In this document: positions 1 to 5,857 of the stretch, piece after piece
Layout of the letters: each line of letters begins with the position of its first letter
Position numbering within the stretch: position 1 is the first letter of the stretch
NCBI GenBank assembly: GCA_016788945.1
Contig: JAEUSA010000162.1
Span: forward strand, 1 to 6,432
Direction of reading: 5' to 3'
DNA from: Leptospiraceae bacterium
GTDB taxonomy: Bacteria > Spirochaetota > Leptospiria > Turneriellales > Turneriellaceae
Length of the DNA stretch: 6,432 nt
Translations under genes and position numbers: made by a program
Notes under the pieces: generated by a model
What the model saw: only the letters and a program-made list of their open reading frames with translations
The model's database searches: none
What the model was told of the DNA's origin: nothing

Positions 1-220
1 TGGTCTTGCTTTTTTTGGTGCGTTCGATATATTGTATCGCGTCTTCACCCGGCAGCACAAGCTCTATGAAGATGAGATGCGGATCTTCTTCGCCCATGAC
101 CGCCCGGCTTTCTTCAATGCTGTTGGCGGTAAAGATGCGAAAGCGGCTCTTCAGAATTTCGCCAAGAATCTCCTGCAGGGCAACATCGGGATCAATAATA
201 AGAACGGGCGGTTTCTGCAT
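1..220 (-). CDS. Response-regulator receiver-domain protein, 3' end beyond window, phospho-acceptor replaced by Glu
   Basis: The 73 visible residues form the first half of a CheY-like receiver domain. The first beta strand with its acidic pocket is VLIIDPD (residues 6-12); most receivers have two adjacent acids there, and here the second is Pro11. The third strand and following loop read LIFIELVLPGED (49-60). In the usual pattern (hydrophobics, D, two residues, hydrophobic-Pro-Gly) the phosphorylated Asp aligns with Glu53. Glu at this site often mimics the phosphorylated state, so the protein may be constitutively active or phosphorylation-independent; this is inference. The start is ATG at 220, because an in-frame TAA lies directly before it; no good Shine-Dalgarno is seen. 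The rest of the domain, including the conserved Thr/Lys and any output domain, lies off the left edge, so the output is unknown. Confidence 0.82.
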   Translation of the reverse strand, partial: MQKPPVLIIDPDVALQEILGEILKSRFRIFTANSIEESRAVMGEEDPHLIFIELVLPGEDAIQYIERTKKSKT

Positions 221-232
221 TTAGACTGTCAG

Positions 233-261
233 CTATTTGTCGTCAATCGATTGCCTGTCAA
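233..261 (-). promoter_or_regulatory. Possible promoter of the receiver gene
   Basis: On the minus strand a perfect TTGACA (261-256) is followed after 17 bases by AAATAG (238-233), about 12 bases before the ATG at 220. The -35 is good but the -10 is poor. A 10-bp palindrome, CAATCGATTG, lies in the spacer. The gene needs a promoter here if the hairpin at 302-331 ends the upstream transcript. Position and -35 match are the only support. Confidence 0.25.
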
Positions 262-290
262 CACAAAGCGCACTCCATTTTGAGACGCAA

Positions 291-331
291 TAAAACCGGG
301 TCGCCTTTGCGGCCTATGAGGCCGAAAGGCG
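291..331 (-). terminator. Probable Rho-independent terminator after the lipoprotein gene
   Basis: Positions 302-314 and 320-331 are inverted repeats (CGCCTTT-CGGCC against GGCCG-AAAGGCG). They give a 12-bp, mostly GC stem with one bulged base (309) and a 5-base loop. Read on the minus strand, the stem is followed by six bases and then TTTTATT (down to about 289). It starts about 10 bases after the lipoprotein stop codon. The T-tract is short and slightly displaced, so termination may be partial. Read on the plus strand there is no T-tract. Confidence 0.55.
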
Positions 332-341
332 GCGGATAAAC

Positions 342-758
342 TCAGTCTTTTGAGACTTCCTGTATTTTTTTGAGGGCCTCAGCAACTTCTGGTGCAGCTG
401 CATGCGCCTTCATGGCTTCCATCATCGGGCCTTCAGACATGGCTTTTACGGCTGCCTGGAATGCTTCGAATTTGGGTTTGAGTTCTGGTGGAACCTCGTC
501 ACCTTTCATTTTCAGTTTATGCTTTTTATCGAGCGCTTCGCCCTTGGTCTTCATTTCGTTCAGAGTATCGGCAAATTTGTTCAGCGCAGCACCGACTGCT
601 TTTCCGTCTTTTGCCGCTTTCAGGTCAGCTGAGACCTCATTGATTTTTTTAGTTGCGGTATCAAATGCCTCGCCGTATTCTTTGATGGCAGTACCTCTGC
701 CGCCGCACGCTGCAATCGCAAAGGCAGCCGCGACAATGACCAAACCTGTTTTTTTCAT
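342..758 (-). CDS. Small helical lipoprotein of unknown function
   Basis: This 138-residue protein begins MKKTGLVIVAAAFAIAACGG: two lysines, a hydrophobic stretch, then a lipobox (IAAC) with the acylated cysteine at residue 18, so signal peptidase II processing and membrane anchoring are expected. The mature part is rich in Ala, Lys and Glu, has no other cysteine, and looks almost wholly alpha-helical. One break, GDEVPPELKP (87-96), may separate two helical hairpins. I recognise no family. The ATG at 758 is preferred over an in-frame ATG at 797, because an AGGAG sits 5 bases before it and the signal peptide then starts correctly. It lies 91 bp downstream of the MaoC-type gene on the same strand and is followed by a hairpin terminator, so it may be transcribed alone or as the tail of that operon. 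Confidence 0.8.
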   Translation of the reverse strand: MKKTGLVIVAAAFAIAACGGRGTAIKEYGEAFDTATKKINEVSADLKAAKDGKAVGAALNKFADTLNEMKTKGEALDKKHKLKMKGDEVPPELKPKFEAFQAAVKAMSEGPMMEAMKAHAAAPEVAEALKKIQEVSKD

Positions 759-763
759 TCTTT

Positions 764-768
764 CTCCT
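764..768 (-). promoter_or_regulatory. Ribosome binding site of the lipoprotein gene
   Basis: AGGAG on the minus strand, five bases (AAAGA) before the ATG at 758. It is the strongest Shine-Dalgarno in the window and fixes the start at 758 and not at 797. Confidence 0.8.
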
Positions 769-787
769 GTTTTTTGGCACCTGAATT

Positions 788-804
788 GAATGACCATTCG
801 GTCA
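788..804 (-). promoter_or_regulatory. Overlapping palindromes, possible operator upstream of the lipoprotein gene
   Basis: Two imperfect palindromes overlap here: GAATG-AC-CATTC (788-799, perfect five-base arms) and TGACC-ATTC-GGTCA (791-804, perfect five-base arms). They lie 30 to 46 bases before the lipoprotein start codon, where a repressor would cover the promoter or early transcript. The shape resembles sites bound by dimeric repressors such as the TetR family, but no regulator gene is in the window and I cannot identify the binding protein. I found no convincing -35/-10 pair around it. Confidence 0.3.
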
Positions 805-849
805 CGCGGTGCGTTGGCGAGTAATGCAACACCGAAAAAGGCGTCAAAC

Positions 850-1281
850 CTAATCTGCCGCCGGCGGCAAGACGCGGCATGAACCCTTGCTTACGGTCTC
901 TCCGCGCTGGTTTGACCACAAGATATTCATCTCAATAATTTTCATCCGCTCGACTTTTTTCGTCACGGTAACCGCGCAGGTAACCGTGTCGCCAAAATAT
1001 ACGGGGTTACGGAATTTCTGTGTAACTTCGAGGGCGACGGTACCGAGTCCAGGCAGCTTCATGCCGAGCACGTTTGCCAGCAGCGATGCCGCGAGTCCAC
1101 CGTGAGCGATACGCGTCTTGAACGGCGATTGTTTCGCATATTCTTCATTAACGTGCAGCGGATTAAAATCTCCGCTGATACCGGCAAATAGGTATACGTC
1201 GGTCTCCGTAATGGTTTTGGTGAAACTGGCCGTCTCGCCGACCTGTATTTCTTCAAATGTTTTTCCCTTAGCGTACATCAT
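850..1281 (-). CDS. MaoC-family (R)-specific enoyl-CoA hydratase/dehydratase
   Basis: A single hot-dog fold protein of 143 residues, the usual size for the PhaJ/MaoC type. The hydratase-2 motif is intact: FAGISGDFNPLH (32-43) with catalytic Asp38 and His43, followed by AHGGL (59-63). Such enzymes add water to trans-2-enoyl-CoA to give (R)-3-hydroxyacyl-CoA, or run in reverse, in the cytoplasm; the chain-length or branched substrate cannot be told from sequence. It is the last gene of a four-gene operon, 9 bp after the CaiB-family gene, whose stop codon lies just upstream of this gene's GAGG ribosome binding site. Two ATGs are adjacent (1281 and 1278); GAGG is 3 bases from the first and 6 from the second, so 1278 may be the real start. 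Pairing with a racemase-like gene suggests oxidation of 2-methyl-branched acyl-CoA. Confidence 0.9.
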   Translation of the reverse strand: MMYAKGKTFEEIQVGETASFTKTITETDVYLFAGISGDFNPLHVNEEYAKQSPFKTRIAHGGLAASLLANVLGMKLPGLGTVALEVTQKFRNPVYFGDTVTCAVTVTKKVERMKIIEMNILWSNQRGETVSKGSCRVLPPAAD

Positions 1282-1284
1282 TTA

Positions 1285-1288
1285 CCTC
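1285..1288 (-). promoter_or_regulatory. Ribosome binding site of the MaoC-type gene
   Basis: GAGG on the minus strand, located between the stop codon of the upstream gene (1293-1291) and the paired ATGs at 1281 and 1278. The spacing of 6 favours the second ATG. The arrangement suggests translational coupling. Confidence 0.6.
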
Positions 1289-1290
1289 GA

Positions 1291-2490
1291 TTAAACACAT
1301 TTGTCTTTTTTCAGCTTTTCAATTTCGTCAGCGGAAAAACCCGCACTTTTCAGCACCTCGTCGGTATGTTCACCCTGCGCGGGCGGCGCGATGCGGTAAC
1401 TCACCGGTGTCTCCGAAAAATGGAACGGCGAACCGATCACAGGAATTTTACCAAGTTTCGGATGATCAATTTCGAGCACAGTGCCCCGCTCACGCAGGTG
1501 TTTGTCTTTGAGTACCTCGGCGAGTGAACTCAACCCTGAAAAGCAACTATCAGGATTCTCAAACAAAGGCGCCCATTCCGCATACGTGCGCTGCTTGAAG
1601 ACGATTTCCATCTCTTTGATCGCGGCCGAAAAACCGGATTCATCGCGCGACATGTTCTTGAGAATATCTTCCCGGTCGATTTGGCGCAGAAATGTCTGAA
1701 AGAATTTCTCTTCGAGCGCCGCCAGCATCACGTATTTTGCATCTTTGGTTTCATAGATGCGGTAATTCGGCAACATGCCCGACAGCATGTCATTGCCGCG
1801 TTCGGGTTCTTTGCCCGTCGCGATATAGTCACCCAGCAGTAACGATAAAAACGGTACCGCACCGTCTTGCATCGAGACATCGACGAACTGACCCCGACCG
1901 GTTTTTTCCCGAGCATAAAGCGCTGCGAGAATACCGGCAAGCGCGGTGAGCGTACCCCCCGCAATATCAGCAACTTGGATGCCCGGAACAACGGGGGGAC
2001 CACCTTTCACTCCGTTTAGCGACAAAAGCCCCGCCCGGGCAATATAGTTCGCATCGTGCCCGGCGTGTTCTTTGTAATGTCCCGTGGCGCCATAACCCGA
2101 TATGGCGCAATATATGAGCCGAGGGAATTTCTCTTTTAACTGTTCATAACCAATGCCTAATTCATTGAGCGTGTCTGGCCGAAAGCCTTCAAGCAAAATG
2201 TCACAATCTTTGAGCAAGCGCATAATAACATCACGCCCGCCTTCACGCTTAATGTTCACCGTAATCGATTTCTTGTTGCGGTTCAGTTGCAGAAATGCAC
2301 CGGATTCTGAAAAATCACCGCGCGAAACTTTGGTCGTCAAATAGCGCGTCATGTCGCCTAATCGGGGATTTTCCACTTTAATGACTTCGGCACCCATGTC
2401 GGCGAGGTGCTGCGAGCAGAGCGGCCCCGGCAGCAGCAGTGATAGATCCAACACGCGCACGCCGGTCAGCGGACCGTTTTCCAGTTTCAT
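1291..2490 (-). CDS. CaiB/BaiF family III enzyme, likely alpha-methylacyl-CoA racemase
   Basis: A 399-residue cytoplasmic protein of the family III CoA-transferase fold. It has the N-terminal signature GPLCSQHLADMGAEVIKVE (22-40). The putative active site has His145 in AGHDANY, Asp175 in VADIAGG, and Glu260 in AALEEKF. The His-Asp and Asp-Glu spacings of 30 and 85 residues equal those I recall for Mycobacterium tuberculosis alpha-methylacyl-CoA racemase (His126, Asp156, Glu241). That supports a racemase, which inverts the alpha carbon of 2-methylacyl-CoA esters, over a CoA-transferase that uses only the Asp; many family members are mis-assigned, so a transferase remains possible. The start is ATG at 2490, giving the standard N-terminus, 12 bp after the preceding gene's stop; its ribosome binding site is weak. 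Downstream, 9 bp away, is a MaoC-type hydratase. Confidence 0.88.
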   Translation of the reverse strand: MKLENGPLTGVRVLDLSLLLPGPLCSQHLADMGAEVIKVENPRLGDMTRYLTTKVSRGDFSESGAFLQLNRNKKSITVNIKREGGRDVIMRLLKDCDILLEGFRPDTLNELGIGYEQLKEKFPRLIYCAISGYGATGHYKEHAGHDANYIARAGLLSLNGVKGGPPVVPGIQVADIAGGTLTALAGILAALYAREKTGRGQFVDVSMQDGAVPFLSLLLGDYIATGKEPERGNDMLSGMLPNYRIYETKDAKYVMLAALEEKFFQTFLRQIDREDILKNMSRDESGFSAAIKEMEIVFKQRTYAEWAPLFENPDSCFSGLSSLAEVLKDKHLRERGTVLEIDHPKLGKIPVIGSPFHFSETPVSYRIAPPAQGEHTDEVLKSAGFSADEIEKLKKDKCV

Positions 2491-2502
2491 CGCCGATGCA
2501 TT

Positions 2503-3213
2503 TTATTCTTCGCCCGGGCTGAAAAGTGAATTAAGGTTTCGAATAGTCTGGTGTAGATCCTGTAGAACTTCGGTTCTGCCGAACGCCTCGAGTTCGCGTA
2601 AGATGCGGGGTAAATCGTAGATGCGATCAAGATCCGCCACTTTAGCCCTAATCACGACTTTGATACCGCAGCGTTTGAGTGCAGTAATCTGGTCTTTACC
2701 CGCCTGTGCGGTACTCCAGCGGATGTGTGAAAAAATATCCGGTGAAAATTTCTCCTTTGCCACAGAGAGAAATGCATAACCACCGTCGCGGGCTAGTGTG
2801 ATGACACTTTGCGGCGATAGCGCTGAGGCGGTGGCAAAAATGCCAGGTGGTAGAGCCGGTATATCTGCACCCCAAATCATCGCAAGATCGTGATCGCGCA
2901 AAACTTCCGCGGCGGCGGCAGCGAGACGTTGGCCGAGGTCACCCGCTATCTGCGGTTTGAATCTAAGCCGCAGACCAGTGAGATCTGGATAGAATTTCGC
3001 GCGCGCGCCCAGCCGCGAGATAGCCGGTGCATAATAAACATAGTCGGTATACGAACTACCGGGTTCGGGTTTCTCCTCGAATGCGTGTTTTTGTGCGCGT
3101 AATAGCCAGCGATAGAGCGCAAAAGCCGAAGGTCCATCAAGGTCAGCGGCGAGACGGGTCTTGACTAAACCCGGTTCCGGCAGGCGCGCAAACAGAACAC
3201 GGGCAATACGCAC
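2503..3213 (-). CDS. TIGR04282/DUF2064-family glycosyltransferase-like protein
   Basis: This 236-residue protein has the features of the TIGR04282 (DUF2064) family, which adopts a nucleotide-sugar transferase (GT-A) fold. The N-terminal nucleotide-binding loop is FARLPEPGLVKTRLA (8-22), followed by GDLGQRL (91-97), GADIPAL (115-121, the acidic metal-binding site, usually GSDCP), ARDGGYAFL (141-149) and the C-terminal DLDRIYDL (194-201). The activity is unproven: members are often annotated as glycosyltransferases, but the substrate is unknown. The start is GTG at 3213, six bases after the stop of the acyltransferase gene, with no clear Shine-Dalgarno, so translational coupling is likely. Its place between an acyltransferase and acyl-CoA enzymes suggests glycolipid or envelope metabolism; that is inference. 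Confidence 0.85.
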   Translation of the reverse strand: MRIARVLFARLPEPGLVKTRLAADLDGPSAFALYRWLLRAQKHAFEEKPEPGSSYTDYVYYAPAISRLGARAKFYPDLTGLRLRFKPQIAGDLGQRLAAAAAEVLRDHDLAMIWGADIPALPPGIFATASALSPQSVITLARDGGYAFLSVAKEKFSPDIFSHIRWSTAQAGKDQITALKRCGIKVVIRAKVADLDRIYDLPRILRELEAFGRTEVLQDLHQTIRNLNSLFSPGEE

Positions 3214-3219
3214 GCCGTG

Positions 3220-4014
3220 CTACACCACGGCAGGTTTGCGACCCTTGTTGTCGGCAAGCTGCAGGTATGCTTTTTGTACGACTTCCCTGATCCCGGCCAT
3301 TTTTTCTTTCTCGGTCAGTTTGCTCGAAGTATTCGCCGGGTGCAGCTCGTTATCGACAGTAATCGGATCAAGCACCTGCACGGCTATGCGATGAGGAAAC
3401 AACAGCACATTCGAGTGCATCGGTCGTGTTTCTTGCGTGCCGTAGAGCACGATCGGGAAAATCGGAAATCGACCTTTTTCAGCAACCTGAAAGGCACCTG
3501 CTTTGAAGGGCAAAAGCACACGCGCGTCCTTGCTGCGCGTGCCTTCGGGATATATCAACACTCGGTTATTCTCGCGAATGCGGGCCTCGACAACTTCGAG
3601 CGACCGCGCGGCCTGGCGAGGGTTTGAGCGGTTGACCGGTATGTAACCCAGTTTCTTCATTGCCAAACCGATGAACGGAATTTTGAACACGGCCTCTTTT
3701 GATAGAAACAGAAAGTCGATGGGGTACAGACCGAGCCCGGCAAGTATGTCGAAGAGGGATTGATGGTTGCTGATGATAATGCCCGGCTCATGCAGCACTT
3801 TGTCTTTGCCGAAAACGTAAACCGGACAGAACGTGATTCTGATGCCGATCCAACCCCAGAATTCAGCGACATGCCGCAGCTTCGCACTGTGCTTGCGCGG
3901 CCATACGGGCGCCAAGAGTATCACCGTGAACGCGCACAACACGGTAATCGGCAAGAAAGCGATCAAAAACCAAACATAAAAAATGAAGCCGAACGGTATC
4001 AGCAGATAGCGCAT
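3220..4014 (-). CDS. PlsC-type lysophospholipid (1-acyl-glycerol-3-phosphate) acyltransferase
   Basis: All four acyltransferase motifs are present in this 264-residue protein: NHQSLFD (83-89, the H-x4-D catalytic pair His84/Asp89), GYIPVNR (123-129), YPEGTRS (155-161), and FPIFPIVLYG (183-192). An N-terminal hydrophobic stretch (about 5-38) makes one or two membrane segments. The enzyme would transfer an acyl chain to the sn-2 position of lysophosphatidic acid or a related lysolipid at the inner membrane; the true acceptor is not determined, and there may be several paralogues. The ATG at 4014 has GGAAG eight bases upstream; ATG 4029 (269 aa) is the main alternative, while a start at 4062 would overlap the divergent promoter. 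First gene of the operon: the next start is 6 bp past its stop. Confidence 0.9.
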   Translation of the reverse strand: MRYLLIPFGFIFYVWFLIAFLPITVLCAFTVILLAPVWPRKHSAKLRHVAEFWGWIGIRITFCPVYVFGKDKVLHEPGIIISNHQSLFDILAGLGLYPIDFLFLSKEAVFKIPFIGLAMKKLGYIPVNRSNPRQAARSLEVVEARIRENNRVLIYPEGTRSKDARVLLPFKAGAFQVAEKGRFPIFPIVLYGTQETRPMHSNVLLFPHRIAVQVLDPITVDNELHPANTSSKLTEKEKMAGIREVVQKAYLQLADNKGRKPAVV

Positions 4015-4864
4015 GTGGGGCGCTTCCATTTCAGAATATAATGTCAATGGTTTTTGCTGCAACCCCTACGCGGACAAACCCACCTATTTATTGGTTGACC
4101 GCAAGCTCGGGTGCGTAATTTCGCAGCAGATGCATCGCGGAATACTCGAAACCGTATTCTGTTCCGGCGTTCATGGCAGCGCCGATAATTTCAGACAATG
4201 GGCGCAAATGTACCGCCTGCTGGCCGCGAAACCACTGCCGGCAAACCTCAGTGAATTCCAGAGCGACCTCGACCGGCAGGTCGGTGACGCCAAAGAACAG
4301 AGCAATATCGCGATTGATGAAAACTTCATGCAACGCGAAATTACCCGCTTATTCGATGCAGGTGCGACCGAAGTAATACTCCCGTACAGCGAATTACGCT
4401 GGCGTAATCATAACGAATGGGTGTTCCACAAAGATTCATCAGAAAGCTTTTTCGTCGGCAATGACATGAATTTCTCTCCGCTGCAATTCATCCGATCTCG
4501 TGTGCAGAATTTTTGTGACGACAAGGGTGTCATCGGCCCCCACCGCGATGAGGTGGTGATCTCGGTAACGGAAGCTGCTGAGAATGCCATCAAATACTCC
4601 AATGTGTTACCTGTTTTTATCCATCACGGTATTGAAAATGAAGAGTATTTCATCCGCGCTGTGAACTCGGTAAATGACCTCAACCTCAAAGATGAAATTT
4701 CGCGCGGCAAGTTCTCCGAAGACGTTTCGTTGATGCGAGGTGTGCTGGTGATGTCGAAGCTTTTGGATTTTCTTGATATCGTACGCGATGTAGAAAAGAA
4801 GCGTGTCGAGTTCGTCGGCCGGAAAAAAATATCTTTTAAGTCGTCAAAACTGGCGACTGTCTAA
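4013..4864 (+). CDS. GHKL/HATPase_c ATP-binding protein, anti-sigma-factor (RsbW) like
   Basis: The C-terminal part (about residues 155-270 of the 283-residue longest form) is a small histidine-kinase-type ATPase domain as in RsbW anti-sigma factors and partners of SpoIIE-type phosphatases. The N box is EVVISVTEAAENAIKYSN (180-197; Asn191 for Mg-ATP), and the G box is MRGVLVMSKLLD (241-252). The middle D box, normally D-x-G, reads VNSVND, so Asp and Gly are replaced; nucleotide binding could be altered. There is no phospho-accepting His domain. Residues 1-150 match no family I can name and have no membrane segment or signal peptide. The start is uncertain: ATG 4013 overlaps the divergent acyltransferase gene and lacks a ribosome binding site, while TTG 4091 (codon 27) and ATG 4130 (codon 40) would leave room for a TATAAT at 4037. 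A role in a partner-switch pathway is inferred; no sigma factor or STAS gene is nearby. Confidence 0.75.
   Translation: MWGASISEYNVNGFCCNPYADKPTYLLVDRKLGCVISQQMHRGILETVFCSGVHGSADNFRQWAQMYRLLAAKPLPANLSEFQSDLDRQVGDAKEQSNIAIDENFMQREITRLFDAGATEVILPYSELRWRNHNEWVFHKDSSESFFVGNDMNFSPLQFIRSRVQNFCDDKGVIGPHRDEVVISVTEAAENAIKYSNVLPVFIHHGIENEEYFIRAVNSVNDLNLKDEISRGKFSEDVSLMRGVLVMSKLLDFLDIVRDVEKKRVEFVGRKKISFKSSKLATV
4031..4048. promoter_or_regulatory. Possible bidirectional promoter between the acyltransferase operon and the GHKL gene
   Basis: The plus strand carries a perfect TATAAT at 4037-4042. On the minus strand the overlapping TATATT (4041-4036) is a five-of-six -10, with a TTGACA at 4048-4043 whose spacing fits neither. 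No good -35 sits 17 bases upstream in either direction. A plus-strand transcript would start near 4049, which favours a GHKL start at 4091 or 4130 over 4013. Confidence 0.3.
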
Positions 4865-4905
4865 AATCATCAGTCACAGCCTCAGCGCATTAGAGAGCGG
4901 TCTGC

Positions 4906-5823
4906 TCAGGTGCCGATCGGATGCCAGATCGTTTTGTATTCTTGAAAGTCAGTGATGTAATCAAGCTTCTGTCCGAGGTCACCATGAAGATCGTTTGCTG
5001 ATTTCCATTGCTTATAGCGCACTCGCTTGAGGTTTTCCGTTGCGGCGTGTTCCGCTGACTGGCGCAACTCTTCTGATACGCCGGCGAGGTCGATCGCATT
5101 GACATCCATGTGCTGCGCTAAACCGGGAACCAGTTCTTTGTGAAAGCCGGTCAAAACATTCACAACGCCGCCCGGCAGATCTGAGGTTGCAAGCACCTCG
5201 GCAAGACTCACGACAACGGCGGGATTTTCTTCAGAGCAAATCGCAATAACCGAATTACCGCCGGCGATGATGGGGGCGATCTGTGAAATGAAACCGAGCA
5301 CCGGTGCAAAGTTCGGGCAAACGGAGACAACGACACCCATCGGTTCAGGAACAGAGAAATCAAAATACGAGCCAGCTACAGGATTATGGTTACCCGCCAA
5401 TTGCTGAAATTTATCGCACCAGCCGGAATACCAGACGAGGCGATCAATAGAAGTTTCTACCTCTTTCGCGGCGGCTGCCGCTGACACGCCGGATACCAAG
5501 CTGATTTCTGCACTGATCTCGCCGGCCCGCGATTCAAGCATTTCTGCCATGCGGTAGAGAATCTGACCGCGGTTGTAAGCGGTCTTCTTCGCCCAGCCGG
5601 TAGCCGCCTTGCGGGCTATCTCTACCGCGTTGCGGGCGTCTTTGCGGCTGGCCTGTGCGATGTTGGCGTAGAACTTGCCATTGCTTTTAGCAGTCAATGG
5701 ATAGGAGCGACCCGACTCAGAACGCGGAAATTCACCGCCAATGTAGAGTTTTTTGGTCTTCGCTACGGCGAGGCGAACAGATTGCGCGCCTTCAGATTGT
5801 TGCTCTGCCACTTCTTGTGCCAT
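4906..5823 (-). CDS. Short aldehyde dehydrogenase-like protein lacking the catalytic residues (ALDH16 second-domain type)
   Basis: This 305-residue protein aligns with the NAD-binding half of aldehyde dehydrogenases: KKLYIGGEF (24-32), VPEPMGVVVSV (158-168), IAPIIAGGNSV (182-192) and LPGGVVNVLTG (216-226). It stops before the catalytic half. Key residues are changed or absent: the catalytic Asn of the PWN motif aligns with Phe172, the cofactor Lys of KPSE aligns with Ile195 (AICSEENP), and the regions of the general-base Glu and nucleophile Cys are missing. As I recall, ALDH16 proteins have such a non-catalytic second domain, and in many bacteria it is a separate gene beside a full ALDH; the end EYKTIWHPIG looks like that family's native C-terminus. 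A structural or regulatory partner role is therefore likely. Start ATG 5823 has AGAAG eight bases upstream and lies 34 bp after the CAP gene's stop; ATG 5919 would overlap that gene. No full ALDH is in the window. Confidence 0.78.
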   Translation of the reverse strand: MAQEVAEQQSEGAQSVRLAVAKTKKLYIGGEFPRSESGRSYPLTAKSNGKFYANIAQASRKDARNAVEIARKAATGWAKKTAYNRGQILYRMAEMLESRAGEISAEISLVSGVSAAAAAKEVETSIDRLVWYSGWCDKFQQLAGNHNPVAGSYFDFSVPEPMGVVVSVCPNFAPVLGFISQIAPIIAGGNSVIAICSEENPAVVVSLAEVLATSDLPGGVVNVLTGFHKELVPGLAQHMDVNAIDLAGVSEELRQSAEHAATENLKRVRYKQWKSANDLHGDLGQKLDYITDFQEYKTIWHPIGT

Positions 5824-5857
5824 ACGTGATGCTTCTGCCGGCCGCGCCTGTGTCAAA

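Noticed and set aside
344..357. Small inverted repeat AGTCT-TTTG-AGACT at the end of the lipoprotein gene
   Set aside because: It lies within the coding sequence and stop codon, has only five-base AT-rich arms, and is probably chance.
370..789. Long plus-strand open frame opposite the lipoprotein gene
   Set aside because: It is antisense to a gene with a signal peptide and strong ribosome binding site; its composition (Ser/Ala/Phe rich) is what the reverse of that gene gives, and it has no recognisable domain.
805..849. TTGACG with a 17-base spacer as promoter of the lipoprotein gene
   Set aside because: The hexamer at the -10 position (TTACTC) matches the consensus poorly, so I could not support a promoter call.
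4041..4118. Short plus-strand frame of 25 codons starting at ATG 4041
   Set aside because: It has no ribosome binding site, ends within the GHKL gene's region in a different frame, and shows no recognisable peptide.
4880..4910. Hairpin between the convergent GHKL and ALDH-like genes (CCTCAGC / GCTCAGG)
   Set aside because: The arms have a central mismatch, the loop is 17 bases and no T-tract follows on either strand, so it does not qualify as a terminator.
4906..5823. ALDH-like gene as a pseudogene truncated by a frameshift
   Set aside because: The coding frame is clean, the C-terminal end looks like a native family ending, and the DNA beyond the stop holds no remnant of the catalytic half before the convergent gene.
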